Assembly: GCA_964036275.1 (NCBI GenBank)
Contig: OZ038435.1
Location: forward strand, 3,782,001 to 3,846,000
DNA from: Litoditis marina
Lineage: Eukaryota; Nematoda; Chromadorea; Rhabditida; Rhabditidae
Length of the DNA: 64,000 bases
Direction: 5' to 3'
Within the stretch, counting starts at the first letter, position 1. Every line of letters begins with the position of its first letter. The position numbers and the translations under genes were made by a program. This document shows, one piece after another, positions 1 to 12,300 of the stretch. The notes beneath the pieces were generated by a model that was given only the letters and a program-made list of their open reading frames with translations, was not told the origin of the DNA and made no database searches.

Positions 1-309
1 ATGGTATGGGTGTGATAAGCTTCCGTTGAACATATTCACGACCGGTTGAAGAAAATAGGGGAGGGTTGTACGAGTTTGGTTCCACTCCACTCCAAACACG
101 TTCTGATGATATTTTTTTCGCTCACCACCACCTCATGACCTCAACTCGCACACGAATCTTCACGACGTCTTGTTGAAATTTCGTGTAGCACATGCAATTA
201 AAATCGTGGTCAGCCAGCATTTTCATATATCTTGTATGTCAGGAAGCTTCCAACTACTCGGGAGAAAATGGTGGTGCCGCCGATATCGTGTTAGTTCGGC
301 TCTCATAGA
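1..309. other. Upstream flank of KSR
   Basis: No coding segment in frame with KSR exon 1 was found, and no clear TATA box. The last bases before the KSR ATG read CTCTCATAG-A, an acceptor-like AG with a poor pyrimidine tract. This is either the 3' end of a 5'-UTR intron or a trans-splice site. Confidence 0.4.
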
Positions 310-3300
310 ATGCTCAGTGGGTTTAAGCGACCACATTCCGACGATGCGCTGTCGTCAGTATCAAGAAGTGGAACTCCAACTGAGGTGAGCATACGTAACA
401 TACCCCCCCCCCCTATTTTGAAAATCGGGACCTACTAATTACCGCACCTACCGCACCGGGGAAATACCGCACCGCGATTTGAAAATACCGCACCGTACCG
501 CACCACCGCAAATTTGCGTATTTTTTTCAAAAAATTTAAAATCTCCAATTTTGCAAACAAAATAGTTTCTAAGGCATAAATCCTATTCTTTCCATCACTT
601 TAGATACAGCAAGTCTGGAAATGATGTCTAGTTACCGATCACAATGAGTTTATTCCCTTTTTCTGCGAAATTCGGTCAGTGTATTTGTTTAGAGATTCTT
701 TCAGTTCTTTCTGCAAGTATGAGCTATTCAAACCTGAAATATTTGGTTGATTTAATTTTTAGCTCAAAATTGACAATCATTGCCAATGAACAAACGAGCA
801 CAAACCTCTAACTCTATTATGGTAATCCTTTTTTGTTACCTCTCACTTTTCCGCGGGAATAAAGTATTCATATAAGTTGCTAGTGGAGCGAACGCTAGCA
901 TAATGTGTACTCAGTGCTTCTCTTCTGATAAGCAGTTTCTTCTATACATTCGATAACTCACTAATATGACATGAAGGCATAAAACAATTTGAAGACTACA
1001 CAACAGAAAACGAAAATGCAATACTGAAAGCGTGTTCTTCTAGTGAGAAAGTTTCACAGAAAGTTTTCTCGAGATCACTATTGTTGTTTTCAAGTGAAAA
1101 GAATAGGGTTTATGCTTTAAAAACTATTTTGTTGGCAAAATTGAAGATTTTGGATTTTTTGAAAAAATACGCAAATTTGCGGTGGTGCGGTACGGTGCGG
1201 TATTTTCAAATCGCGGTGCGGTATTTCCCCCGGTGCGGTAGGTGCGGTAATTAGTAGGTCCCTATTTTGATATTGAGTTATACTCACTTTTGGTGCCTTC
1301 GATCGAGGCATAGTCACTTTTTAGGGAACTATTAAAAGTTCTAGGCAAAGTTATTTCGTGTTTTGGAATCACACGTTCTCACCTTTCGGTATTCGGTGTA
1401 CTCACTGCTCCGGCTCATTTTTTCTGCCCTGATTAGAAATATTTCGAGTATGCTTGGAATTGTACATAATATATGTCACCATACTCATAGTCATACTCAG
1501 TTTAATATGTCTCTAAACAAAGCTTCTGAGTTGCGATCAGAAATTTCGCACTGTGTGTTTTAGGTTATAATTAGTGTTTGTACGGAAAACGATTCACTGA
1601 ATAAAAATATAGTATAATAATATCAGCGTTGTGGGCTAAAAAGAACCCACTCCAAAATAACTTAGCATTATCTTCTAATATGACAACATGCCAGTATAAG
1701 TGGTTTTTCAGTTAACTCATGTAGTCATGTAGCTTTACTCTTTTTTTCCCGATGCAACTCTCGAAAAGAGTTTGCTAATGTTTCCTTTTTTAGGCCAGCA
1801 CCTCGGCCATATCTTCCGATTATGAATTGGCTCTACGCGAATTCGATGAAATCGTCGAGCAATACGAAAATGACGTCACCCAATTGACAGAAGCTCAAAC
1901 AGTGTCTTGTGAGGTATGTCGTTTTCTCTTGACGCTTCGAGCGTCTTTGGGAATAGTGTTCTCAAACCATGATTCTGTGAAAGTTGTTTTTCAGCATATA
2001 TACACTGCCAAGGCCTCTCATAAAAGGGGGAGTCGCGAAAAAAAAATTGTAAAAAGTAGGGGTCGCCAGCTGTCAACTAACGAATTTCATTCAAAATTAG
2101 TGATTATCTTACAAAAAACAAAAATGTCGCCGTTTTGGGAGGGGGGGGGGGGGGGTCGTGGTCCGCGAAAACACGGAGGGATCGCGATAATTTTGAGGGA
2201 ATGAGAGGCCCGTGGCAGTGTGTAAAAGATTAGGAACATAATGTTAAGTGTTGCATGCACATACTAGTATACCAGTAAGGTGTAACTGACCTACAAAAGA
2301 GAAACCTTTTCTGATTATAGATACGTGAAAATGAATGATTCTGTATCAGCAATAGGGTGATTTCCCCAATTTCAGGCAAAAAGGCGAAAACTATCTCTGA
2401 ATTGTTCAGTATGCATAGAAACATAGTGGGAAATGTTGCAGGCTCAAGTGGTGCGTGCACTGTGCCGCGTTCTCCTTCTGCGCCCCCCTCTGGAACGAGG
2501 TCCCATTGGTCGACCCCGATTGGTGGAATGGCTGAGAGTCGTCGGCTTGTCGCCAACCAACATCCGACACCTCGAACTCTGCGGAATGCACGATATCCTC
2601 GTGCTCATACAGAAGAAGGAGAAGGAGGTGCTGTTTATAACATACGTGGAAGTTCGTACTACTACCACAGAAAATAACCCATAGGGGCCATAGGAGGTCA
2701 AAAAGAGTTGCTCTCACCGAGTGTAGGTGGTCAGCGTCCCAATCTAGATATTAAGGTTGTTCATCGAGGAGAAAATTTAATTGAGTTTTTCCAGGTGCTA
2801 TTTTAACAACCAAACTGGAAAACGTGACATGCTAGATATGGGTTATGGACAGGGAGTACTCGACAACGTACTTTGTTATTACTGGATATTTATCTTCTTA
2901 TTATTCTTATAATATAACAATCTTTCAGATCGCTTCACTAGCCGATCGCGGAAGATATTCGCCAGAGTCGAAGCGCAGAGTTCTAAGATCTTGTCAGGCC
3001 GTCTCCACTTGCATAAGTGCGCTACAGGGTAAGTTAGAGCGGAACGATGTAGATTGCCCGAGGAATTGGACATTTTTTCAAAGCAGTATTTGTTCTATGA
3101 AGTCTGGTGTATATTATTATTTGGGCTTTCGAAAAGTTGTCTGTGAGACTGTGAGCTGTAAGCTTTTGGCTGTTTTAGTGTTGTGGGTGGGGTTTCTGGA
3201 AAGATTTTTTTGATTTCAAGCATGCTGGACTGGTTTTGCATGAGTACGTCACATTTACATGATTTATTAATTATGATCCAATAGTAGAACTAAGTGAGCT

Positions 3301-6300
3301 AGTTAGCGAGTTTCTACGCTGGGTTTTTATAACACCAAAACCCGCATAGATCGTAGTTAGGTTATTTGTTGACTTGACTTTCTTTCGGCAAAAAATAACT
3401 ACCGAAGGTTGTATGCGGAAGTACTAGATTAGATTTAACGTTCATTTAATGATTGTTTGTTTTTGTGCTCGGGTTGGATAACGGGTCTGTGTAACGCGTC
3501 AGCTGTTGAGCTGCTGTGTTTTGTTGTACTTGCTGATCATTGTTTAGAGTTTGATAGGTTCCTCATTAGTCTAGATTTACTATATTTTTCATTTAATTAT
3601 TGGTTTGATCAAGTGTATGTTTGCATTTCGTTTTCAAATGCCAATAGTTTGTATGCGCACTGATTTATCTACTCTGCATTAATAGAAAACTGAAGAATAA
3701 TTTATTCGTTTTCAACTCAGTTTGATGGGGTTCTAAGATATGGGATTTTAGTGGTTGTAGTGTTAATCCACATTGTCTGGGCTATGTGTTAACATATTTG
3801 TTATCTCAGAATCGGAAATGTGTAATTTTTCTTTAGAAGTGATATTGTTCTTTTTTCAACCTGCCCAGAATTAGGTCTCTGATTTCTAGCTTTTTATTGG
3901 GAGACATGTGATCAAATCTTGCGGTTTGCGGAAAGCGCATCATTCTTTTCTTATATCATTATATTGGGCATATGGAATATTAAGTGACGATTCCCGTTGA
4001 ACAGCTGCCCACATAACTATAACGCAAGATCATGAGTTGAACAAAAACATCATACAACTTAGACTTAGATGAAACATGAAAATCAAACTTGCTGGGAAAT
4101 TTTCTCCCGAAGCCCTATTTGAGAAAGATGAAAGTCGTCAAACGAAGTCAATGGAACATTTTCTACACTTTGAGTGATTATGAAAATCGAGTGTTTTGTT
4201 TTATTTATATGTGTAATAACTCATACTTGTAGATAATCAATAAGACACGCATGTCGTAATTCACATTTTACAATAGAAGTAATACGAAATCATTAGCAAT
4301 TTTTGGTAATCGCACGTTTTACGTGGTATTTTTGTTAACCAAGAGTAGAACACTGTGATTGTGTATGGTGTATATGGGGAGATTGTCTGGGGGGTTGTAT
4401 TGATGATAGGGTGATCCATCACTGACTGTTTAGTCTCTTCTTCTTACATATCACAGTGCGCGTCTTCTCGCGCGCGCTACTCTAGCCTATTATCGATATA
4501 ATTTGTCACGCCGGCCACAATGCGTAGCTAATTCACGCGAGCTATCTCCCTATTCGTACTGATTACGTGAAATACCGATTACCGAACTGTGAGCCATGCT
4601 GTTTGATTGTATTTGTGCGGGATCCGGTTCGTTGTATAATTTTGACTTGTATATTTGCTATAAATGAAAGATAGACGTAAAATAGGTGTCTCTCAAATTT
4701 TACGACTACGCTGTTGGTGTATGGTGTTACCTTGATCATTTGATTTCTGATCTTAGACGTTGAGCAGGGCAATGTTGATTTTGATTAGTTTTAAATTTTT
4801 TGCATTACAATGCTTGATGCTTCGTAATCTAGATGTGTTATACAAGCTTCAGAGGCACAGAAGTTAAGAGAAATAATCCTAGTTTGACTTTTTCTTTTGA
4901 AAAATGGAGTTTCTTTTCGTAATTCCATTGTCATTTGTAAAATGCGGTCTATTACTCTTCAATCTATCTCGGAACTTATGAGATTATCGAAGAAAATATT
5001 GATAGTTAGTTGGCTTCGTGGCACTTTGATTTCTAGAGGAGTTTGGATCTTGTTTACGTCTTGGCTCAAGAAAGAGAGCAGGCCACGTGTTTCAAGTTTT
5101 TGAGATGTCTACATCGACAATAACTAATAGTATGCTATATTTCAATCAACATGTTTTGTTTCAGGAAGAAAAGAGCCCGGTTCTTTGACGGACAAACAAC
5201 TCTCCTGGTCTGCTTTATCACCGATCGGCTCCAGTAAGACATTCTTCTCATTGGACATATTTCCGTACATTGTATCTATGTTCAAATAGCTAGGGGGGAA
5301 AACAGAACATGGGCACCACTCTCGCTAGTATAGAGAGAGTTTTGTCTTTTTTAAATGTAAAATCATGCATTTTCACGAATATGAAGCCAAAAACTTGCTC
5401 CTTTTGTCTTTTTAAATGTAAAATCATGCATTTTCACGAATATGAAGCCAAAAACTTGCTCCTTTTGTCTTTTTAAATGTAAAATCATGCATTTTCACGA
5501 ATATGAAGCCAAAAACTTGCTCCTTTTGTCTTTTTAAATGTAAAATCATGCATTTTCACGAATATGAAGCCAAAAACTTGCTCCTTTTGTCTTTTTTAAA
5601 TGTAAAATCATGCATTTTCACGAATATGAAGCCAAAAACTTGCTCCTTTTGTCTTTTTAAATGTAAAATCATGCATTTTCACGAATATGAAGCCAAAAAC
5701 TTGCTCCTTTTGTCTTTTTAAATGTAAAATCATGCATTTTCACGAATATGAAGCCAAAAACTTGCTCCTTTTGTCTTTTTAAATGTAAAATCATGCATTT
5801 TCACGAATATGAAGCCAAAAACTTGCTCCTTTTGTCTTTTTTAAATGTAAAATCATGCATTTTCACGAATATGAAGCCAAAAACTTGCTCCTTTTGTCTT
5901 TTTAAATGTAAAATCATGCATTTTCACGAATATGAAGCCAAAAACTTGCTCCTTTTGTCTTTTTAAATGTAAAATCATGCATTTTCACGAATATGAAGCC
6001 AAAAACTTGCTCCTTTTGTCTTTTTTAAATGTAAAATCATGCATTTTCACGAATATGAAGCCAAAAACTTGCTCCTTTTGTCTTTTTAAATGTAAAATCA
6101 TGCATTTTCACGAATATGAAGCAAAAAACTTGCTCCTTTTGTCTTTTTAAATGTAAAATCATGCATTTTCACGAATATGAAGCCAAAAACTTGCTCCTTT
6201 TGTTTTTTTTAAATGTAAAATCATGCATTTTCACGAATATGAAGCCAAAAACTTGCTCCTTTTGTCTTTTTAAATGTAAAATCATGCATTTTCACGAATA

Positions 6301-9300
6301 TGAAGCCAAAAACTTGCTCCTTTTGTCTTTTTTAAATGTAAAATCATGCATTTTCACGAATATGAAGCCAAAAACTTGCTCCTTTTGTCTTTTTAAGTGT
6401 AAAATCATGCATTTTCACGAATATGAAGCCAAAAACTTGCTCCTTTTGTCTTTTTAAATGTAAAATCATGCATTTTCACGAATATGAAGCCAAAAACTTG
6501 CTCCTTTTGTCTTTTTTAAATGTAAAATCATGCATTTTCACGAATATGAAGCCAAAAACTTGCTCCTTTTGTCTTTTTAAATGTAAAATCATGCATTTTC
6601 ACGAATATGAAGCCAAAAACTTGCTCCTTTTGTCTTTTTAAATGTAAAATCATGCATTTTCACGAATATGAAGCCAAAAACTTGCTCCTTTTGTCTTTTT
6701 TAAATGTAAAATCATGCATTTTCACGAATATGAAGCCAAAAACTTGCTCCTTTTGTCTTTTTAAATGTAAAATCATGCATTTTCACGAATATGAAGCCAA
6801 AAACTTGCTCCTTTTGTCTTTTTTAAATGTAAAATCATGCATTTTCACGAATATGAAGCCAAAAACTTGCTCCTTTTGTCTTTTTAAATGTAAAATCATG
6901 CATTTTCACGAATATGAAGCCAAAAACTTGCTCCTTTTGTCTTTTTAAATGTAAAATCATGCATTTTCACGAATATGAAGCCAAAAACTTGCTCCTTTTG
7001 TCTTTTTTAAATGTAAAATCATGCATTTTCACGAATATGAAGCCAAAAACTTGCTCCTTTTGTCTTTTTAAATGTAAAATCATGCATTTTCACGAATATG
7101 AAGCCAAAAACTTGCTCCTTTTGTCTTTTTAAATGTAAAATCATGCATTTTCACGAATATGAAGCCAAAAACTTGCTCCTTTTGTCTTTTTTAAATGTAA
7201 AATCATGCATTTTCACGAATATGAAGCCAAAAACTTGCTCCTTTTGTCTTTTTAAATGTAAAATCATGCATTTTCACGAATATGAAGCCAAAAACTTGCT
7301 CCTTTTGTCTTTTTTAAATGTAAAATCATGCATTTTCACGAATATGAAGCCAAAAACTTGCTCCTTTTGTCTTTTTAAATGTAAAATCATGCATTTTCAC
7401 GAATATGAAGCCAAAAACTTGCTCCTTTTGTCTTTTTTAAATGTAAAATCATGCATTTTCACGAATATGAAGCCAAAAACTTGCTCCTTTTGTCTTTTTA
7501 AATGTAAAATCATGCATTTTCACGAATATGAAGCCAAAAACTTGCTCCTTTTGTCTTTTTAAATGTAAAATCATGCATTTTCACGAATATGAAGCCAAAA
7601 ACTTGCTTCTTTTGTCTTTTTAAATGTAAAATCATGCATTTTCACGAATATGAAGCCAAAAACTTGCTCCTTTTGTCTTTTTTAAATGTAAAATCATGCA
7701 TTTTCACGAATATGAAGCCAAAAACTTGCTTCTTTTGTCTTTTTAAATGTAAAATCATGCATTTTCACGAATATGAAGCCAAAAACTTGCTCCTTTTGTC
7801 TTTTTTAAATGTAAAATCATGCATTTTCACGAATATGAAGCCAAAAACTTGCTCCTTTTGTCTTTTTAAATGTAAAATCATGCATTTTCACGAATATGAA
7901 GCCAAAAACTTGCTCCTTTTGTCTTTTTTAAATGTAAAATCATGCATTTTCACGAATATGAAGCCAAAAACTTGCTCCTTTTGTCTTTTTAAATGTAAAA
8001 TCATGCATTTTCACGAATATGAAGCCAAAAACTTGCTCCTTTTGTCTTTTTTAAATGTAAAATCATGCATTTTCACGAATATGAAGCCAAAAACTTGCTC
8101 CTTTTGTCTTTTTTAAATGTAAAATCATGCATTTTCACGAATATGAAGCCAAAAACTTGCTCCTTTTGTCTTTTTTAAATGTAAAATCATGCATTTTCAC
8201 GAATATGAAGCCAAAAACTTGCTCCTTTTGTCTTTTTAAATGTAAAATCATGCATTTTCACGAATATGAAGCCAAAAACTTGCTCCTTTTGTCTTTTTTA
8301 AATGTAAAATCATGCATTTTCACGAATATGAAGCCAAAAACTTGCTCCTTTTGTCTTTTTAAATGTAAAATCATGCATTTTCACGAATATGAAGCCAAAA
8401 ACTTGCTCCTTCAAAATGTGCGAGGCGAAATTCGTTTGATCACATCTCGCCTTTATAGTTGTTGATTTATTGTTTAATTATTTGTCCCCGTATTTCATAC
8501 AATTCATTTTCAGAAAAGACGACGTGGCGAGCAGCTAGTGCCGAATCGGCCAGTCCCCCGAGTCCTCGCTTCGTTGTTACGCCGGTGGATGGACGATCGG
8601 ATAGGTATGTCGTATATCACAATGTTGAAATGAATTATAAATTATAGAAATCTGACAGTTCTCAGAGAATATCTCGTTTTTTCAATAAATAGTATACCAA
8701 CATACTCCAGTATAGTTAAACGATTAGTTAGAAAAATTGAAAAAGTCAAGCTCGTTTCTACCCAAAATCGGAAAAATTGGTAGTTTTGCATAGAAATCGT
8801 GAATTTGAACAGATTTATATCGAAAAATGGGGTCATCTCTATAGAATAGTCATATTTTTAGTGTGGTAGTAGTATTGTGAAAATGCGAAATCTGAAATTT
8901 TTTCGTATGTAACGTTTTCCAATATTATGCCAGATGCAGATCGTTCAAATCGAGTTCATTTCTTTGATCTTTGATGTCGTTGGCTTTTTTTCGGCAAGCG
9001 TGCCAGAATATAGGTATCATCATTTTTAGTCGAGCAAGACTGCAACGTAGCTAATTTCAGAGACAGTGGTCGGGATTCTCCCTGCTCCAGTACCCTTCCC
9101 TCTGGTACCGGCTCTTTCCCCGGAACTCCCAGTATGTCGGCGACCGCATGTCATAGGTAGGCTAAGGAGTTTTTTTTGGTTGTTTTTGGTTCAGAGAGGT
9201 TACATTTCTGCAAAACAATAGCGGAAAACGTGTACCAACAACGTTACCAATTACCAAATCAATAACGTAGGCACGTTCACCAAGTAGGTAACATACACCA

Positions 9301-12300
9301 GCAAGCATACCCTAAATGCCTCAGAGTTGTGACTTTTTCAAACAGGGGGGTTTTGCCCTCCCCCTCAGTCATTATAAGGGGGTTTTGCCCTTAATTTAGA
9401 AAATTGCTAAATCAGACAATTTTTGAGGGGGGGGGGGGGGTTTGCCCAAATCTTCGGACCAAAAACAGGGGGGGGGGGGTTTCTCAAAACGCTGAGCATT
9501 TAGGGTATGCCAGCAAGGTTGTCCGAATAGTCAGAAAAGTTCGAAAAACGGACTAATTTTTAGTCGAAAGGATGAAAATCGGTCTACTTTTGATGAAAAA
9601 TCCTGAATTTTCACGTGTTTACACATGAAAACGGACTACTTCATGTCGCTTCGTCAGATCATACTGCCCTATGGTAGGTAATCAGGAGCCCGGTTATTGG
9701 TTAACAAAAACCTGGTTAACATTCGCTGAACCATTACATATACGCCTTATATATAATGGGAGTACGCCTAATTTTATTTATATGAGTCTGTGGAACACTC
9801 CCAAGTACCTGTAAATGACTTGATCTCGTATTCAAGATAAATGAACAAAAATTGGTTTCAAAATACGGAGTTTGAGATGCTTTAATGGGCCCTAGTTATA
9901 ACTAGCTGTCTCTATGATGTTGGAGTTAATCGTGCGTGTGAGGCAAATGTGGGCTGTTAACCTACATCCGGAACATCCTTAGAAGAGTCATTAGTACGTC
10001 TGGCGCATTGATTCCACTCCCATTACGCACGTGGCTCACCTTTTTGATTTGTAATCTTTATCATTACTTAATAGCAGTGTAGCTTGATTTGTAATAATCG
10101 ATTTTGAAAACATGGGAGAATAACTCATACTCTGACTTCTCAAAAAAAGTTTTCCCGTAAGATCGACACGTTTCTGTTTCTGTGAGTTTCGTTTCAAAGA
10201 GCACTATCGAATAATACATTACGTTCAAAGAATACCGTTAATTACATTCGGAGAATGCCTTATTTACAAAGAATACCTTTTTAAAAATGTTCGAGAAATA
10301 CTGTTGTATGTGTTGCAGTCGTTCGGTGTCGGGTAGTGGGTCGCTGTCGGTGCTCTTTCCACAGAACGCTATATTTCTATGAATAATGTTCAAAAGTTTT
10401 ATTGGCACTCAGGCGGGAATGAAATGAACCATATCCTTTCAGTCGTTCGGTGTCGGGCAGTGGCGGTTCTCTGTCGGTGTTGTCCAGTCGTGCCACGCTG
10501 TCGCCCTCCTCCCCCCTCAGCAACTCGGCCCATTCCACGCCCATGCTAGGATCGAGCAACAGCAGGGTCGTACAGTCGACCAGCATGCAGTTTGGTGGGT
10601 AGTCATACTTCAGACTTCAGTAAGGTTGTACGGATGGCCAGAGAGAAATCGGAAAACGATGCGAAACAATGAATTTTCACGAATCTCAAATTTAGAAAGG
10701 CTCCTTCAGGAATTCGGATATTCACACCCTACGGTGTATATAGTCTCGATTCTATGTGCGTCGCATATATTGTAATCGAAAAATCTTGAGACGCAAAACG
10801 CTGAAAACGTTTTACTCAATAAAAAAACCTTACCAAGCATGCATTAAGCATCTTTGAAACATTGTTTGATGGGTGTTCAGATCTTGACTCTTGATCCTAT
10901 GCGCTTGTAATGTATTATGTGAGAAGGAAGACGATCGAAATACTGTACTTACAACCTTTACACCTGGAAATTTCGAGAAAGTTGTACCTCTGTCCCAAAA
11001 TTTACTCAGTTTTTTTAAATGGAATATTCAAGAATGCTCCTCCTGAGATAATGCACTTACCTATATTTGACTATGATAATTTCAGACTCGACAAAGTCGC
11101 CAAAAACTTCCCGGGTGTTACACGCGATTCCCCACAAATGGCACCGTTCTACCAAATACTGGCTGAGTAGTGATTCCAGTGAGTGTTTTCCTCATTTGTT
11201 CTCTGTACTCCTCGCATGAAATATGATGTTACACGTGAAAGATTAATTACAAAAATATCATTTTTTAAATGAAACAAGGAGTAAAATTGTGAAATCTCGG
11301 CATCGGTCTGTCGCGGGTCCCAGAAGTTTTGAGACATTTCTCTGTCGCTGAAAGACCTTTAATGGTACATAAGTTTCACCTATTCTATTTTAAATTTCTA
11401 TCATTCAGTTTGTCGCCTATGCAATCGCCCTCTTGGTTTCGGATTCCTCAGCTCATGGGAGAAGTGTCGAGCGTGCAAGTAGGTTTCAGTTTTCAGTATT
11501 TTTTCTTACGTTAGGCATTATGTATCAAATTAAAAGTAAACCCTCTCTGAAGACTCTAACGACTTGCTGAAGACTCGTAGTCAATGTTCAGCGTGTTCCT
11601 GACTTCCACATCAAAGTGTGTATTTATTGAATTTTAGATGGAAGGTGCATTCGCATTGCAAGAATAAGATCGGCGATACGTGTGGTTTGACCATGGACCA
11701 TATTCGAAGACTTTTCGACAAAATAGTACAGGAAAGTAATGGGGTGAGTTTTTTTTTTAATAAGTTTTCCGTAAATTGAGCATAACAAAGAGTGTTAAGT
11801 GCGCTAAACTAAAACTACAGATGAAGAACGGTATAGACCGTATTGTATTACACTATCTATCGATAGTAGTTAGTCCATGAAAAGCGATGTGAAGCGTGCT
11901 GTGAAGTTTGTCGAACAGTAGGAGCTTACTGGTGTATGAATTCCATGTTGTTGCAGGGAATGTGGAACGATCCTCAGTCTGCCCTTCCAATGTCGAATTC
12001 GCTGCACGAGCCGGCCTTCCAGTACCCGGACAGTGCGGGGGCCATTGTGGACAGCTCGTCGTCTACCAACAGCTCCGCCCCCAGCACACCCGCCCTACCA
12101 CTTAGTTAGTAGTATTACTCAGTGTTCGTTTCGAAAAGGTGTGATTGTCTTGGCTGTCGTGTCATACAACGCCAAAGCCTTTCCTGAGCAAATGAGTTGA
12201 CAAACGATTCTTACGAAATTGTATATGCCATTGCGATCTAACGACTTTCCTACAAACTACTCGATGAGTTAGTTTTGAAAAAAGTAGAAATGACTGGTGA

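Noticed and set aside
5341..8410. Possible CRISPR array or repeat-protein gene
   Set aside because: Units are contiguous without unique spacers, and the reading frame breaks every few units because of 61/62-bp lengths; it is a minisatellite in an intron of an animal gene.
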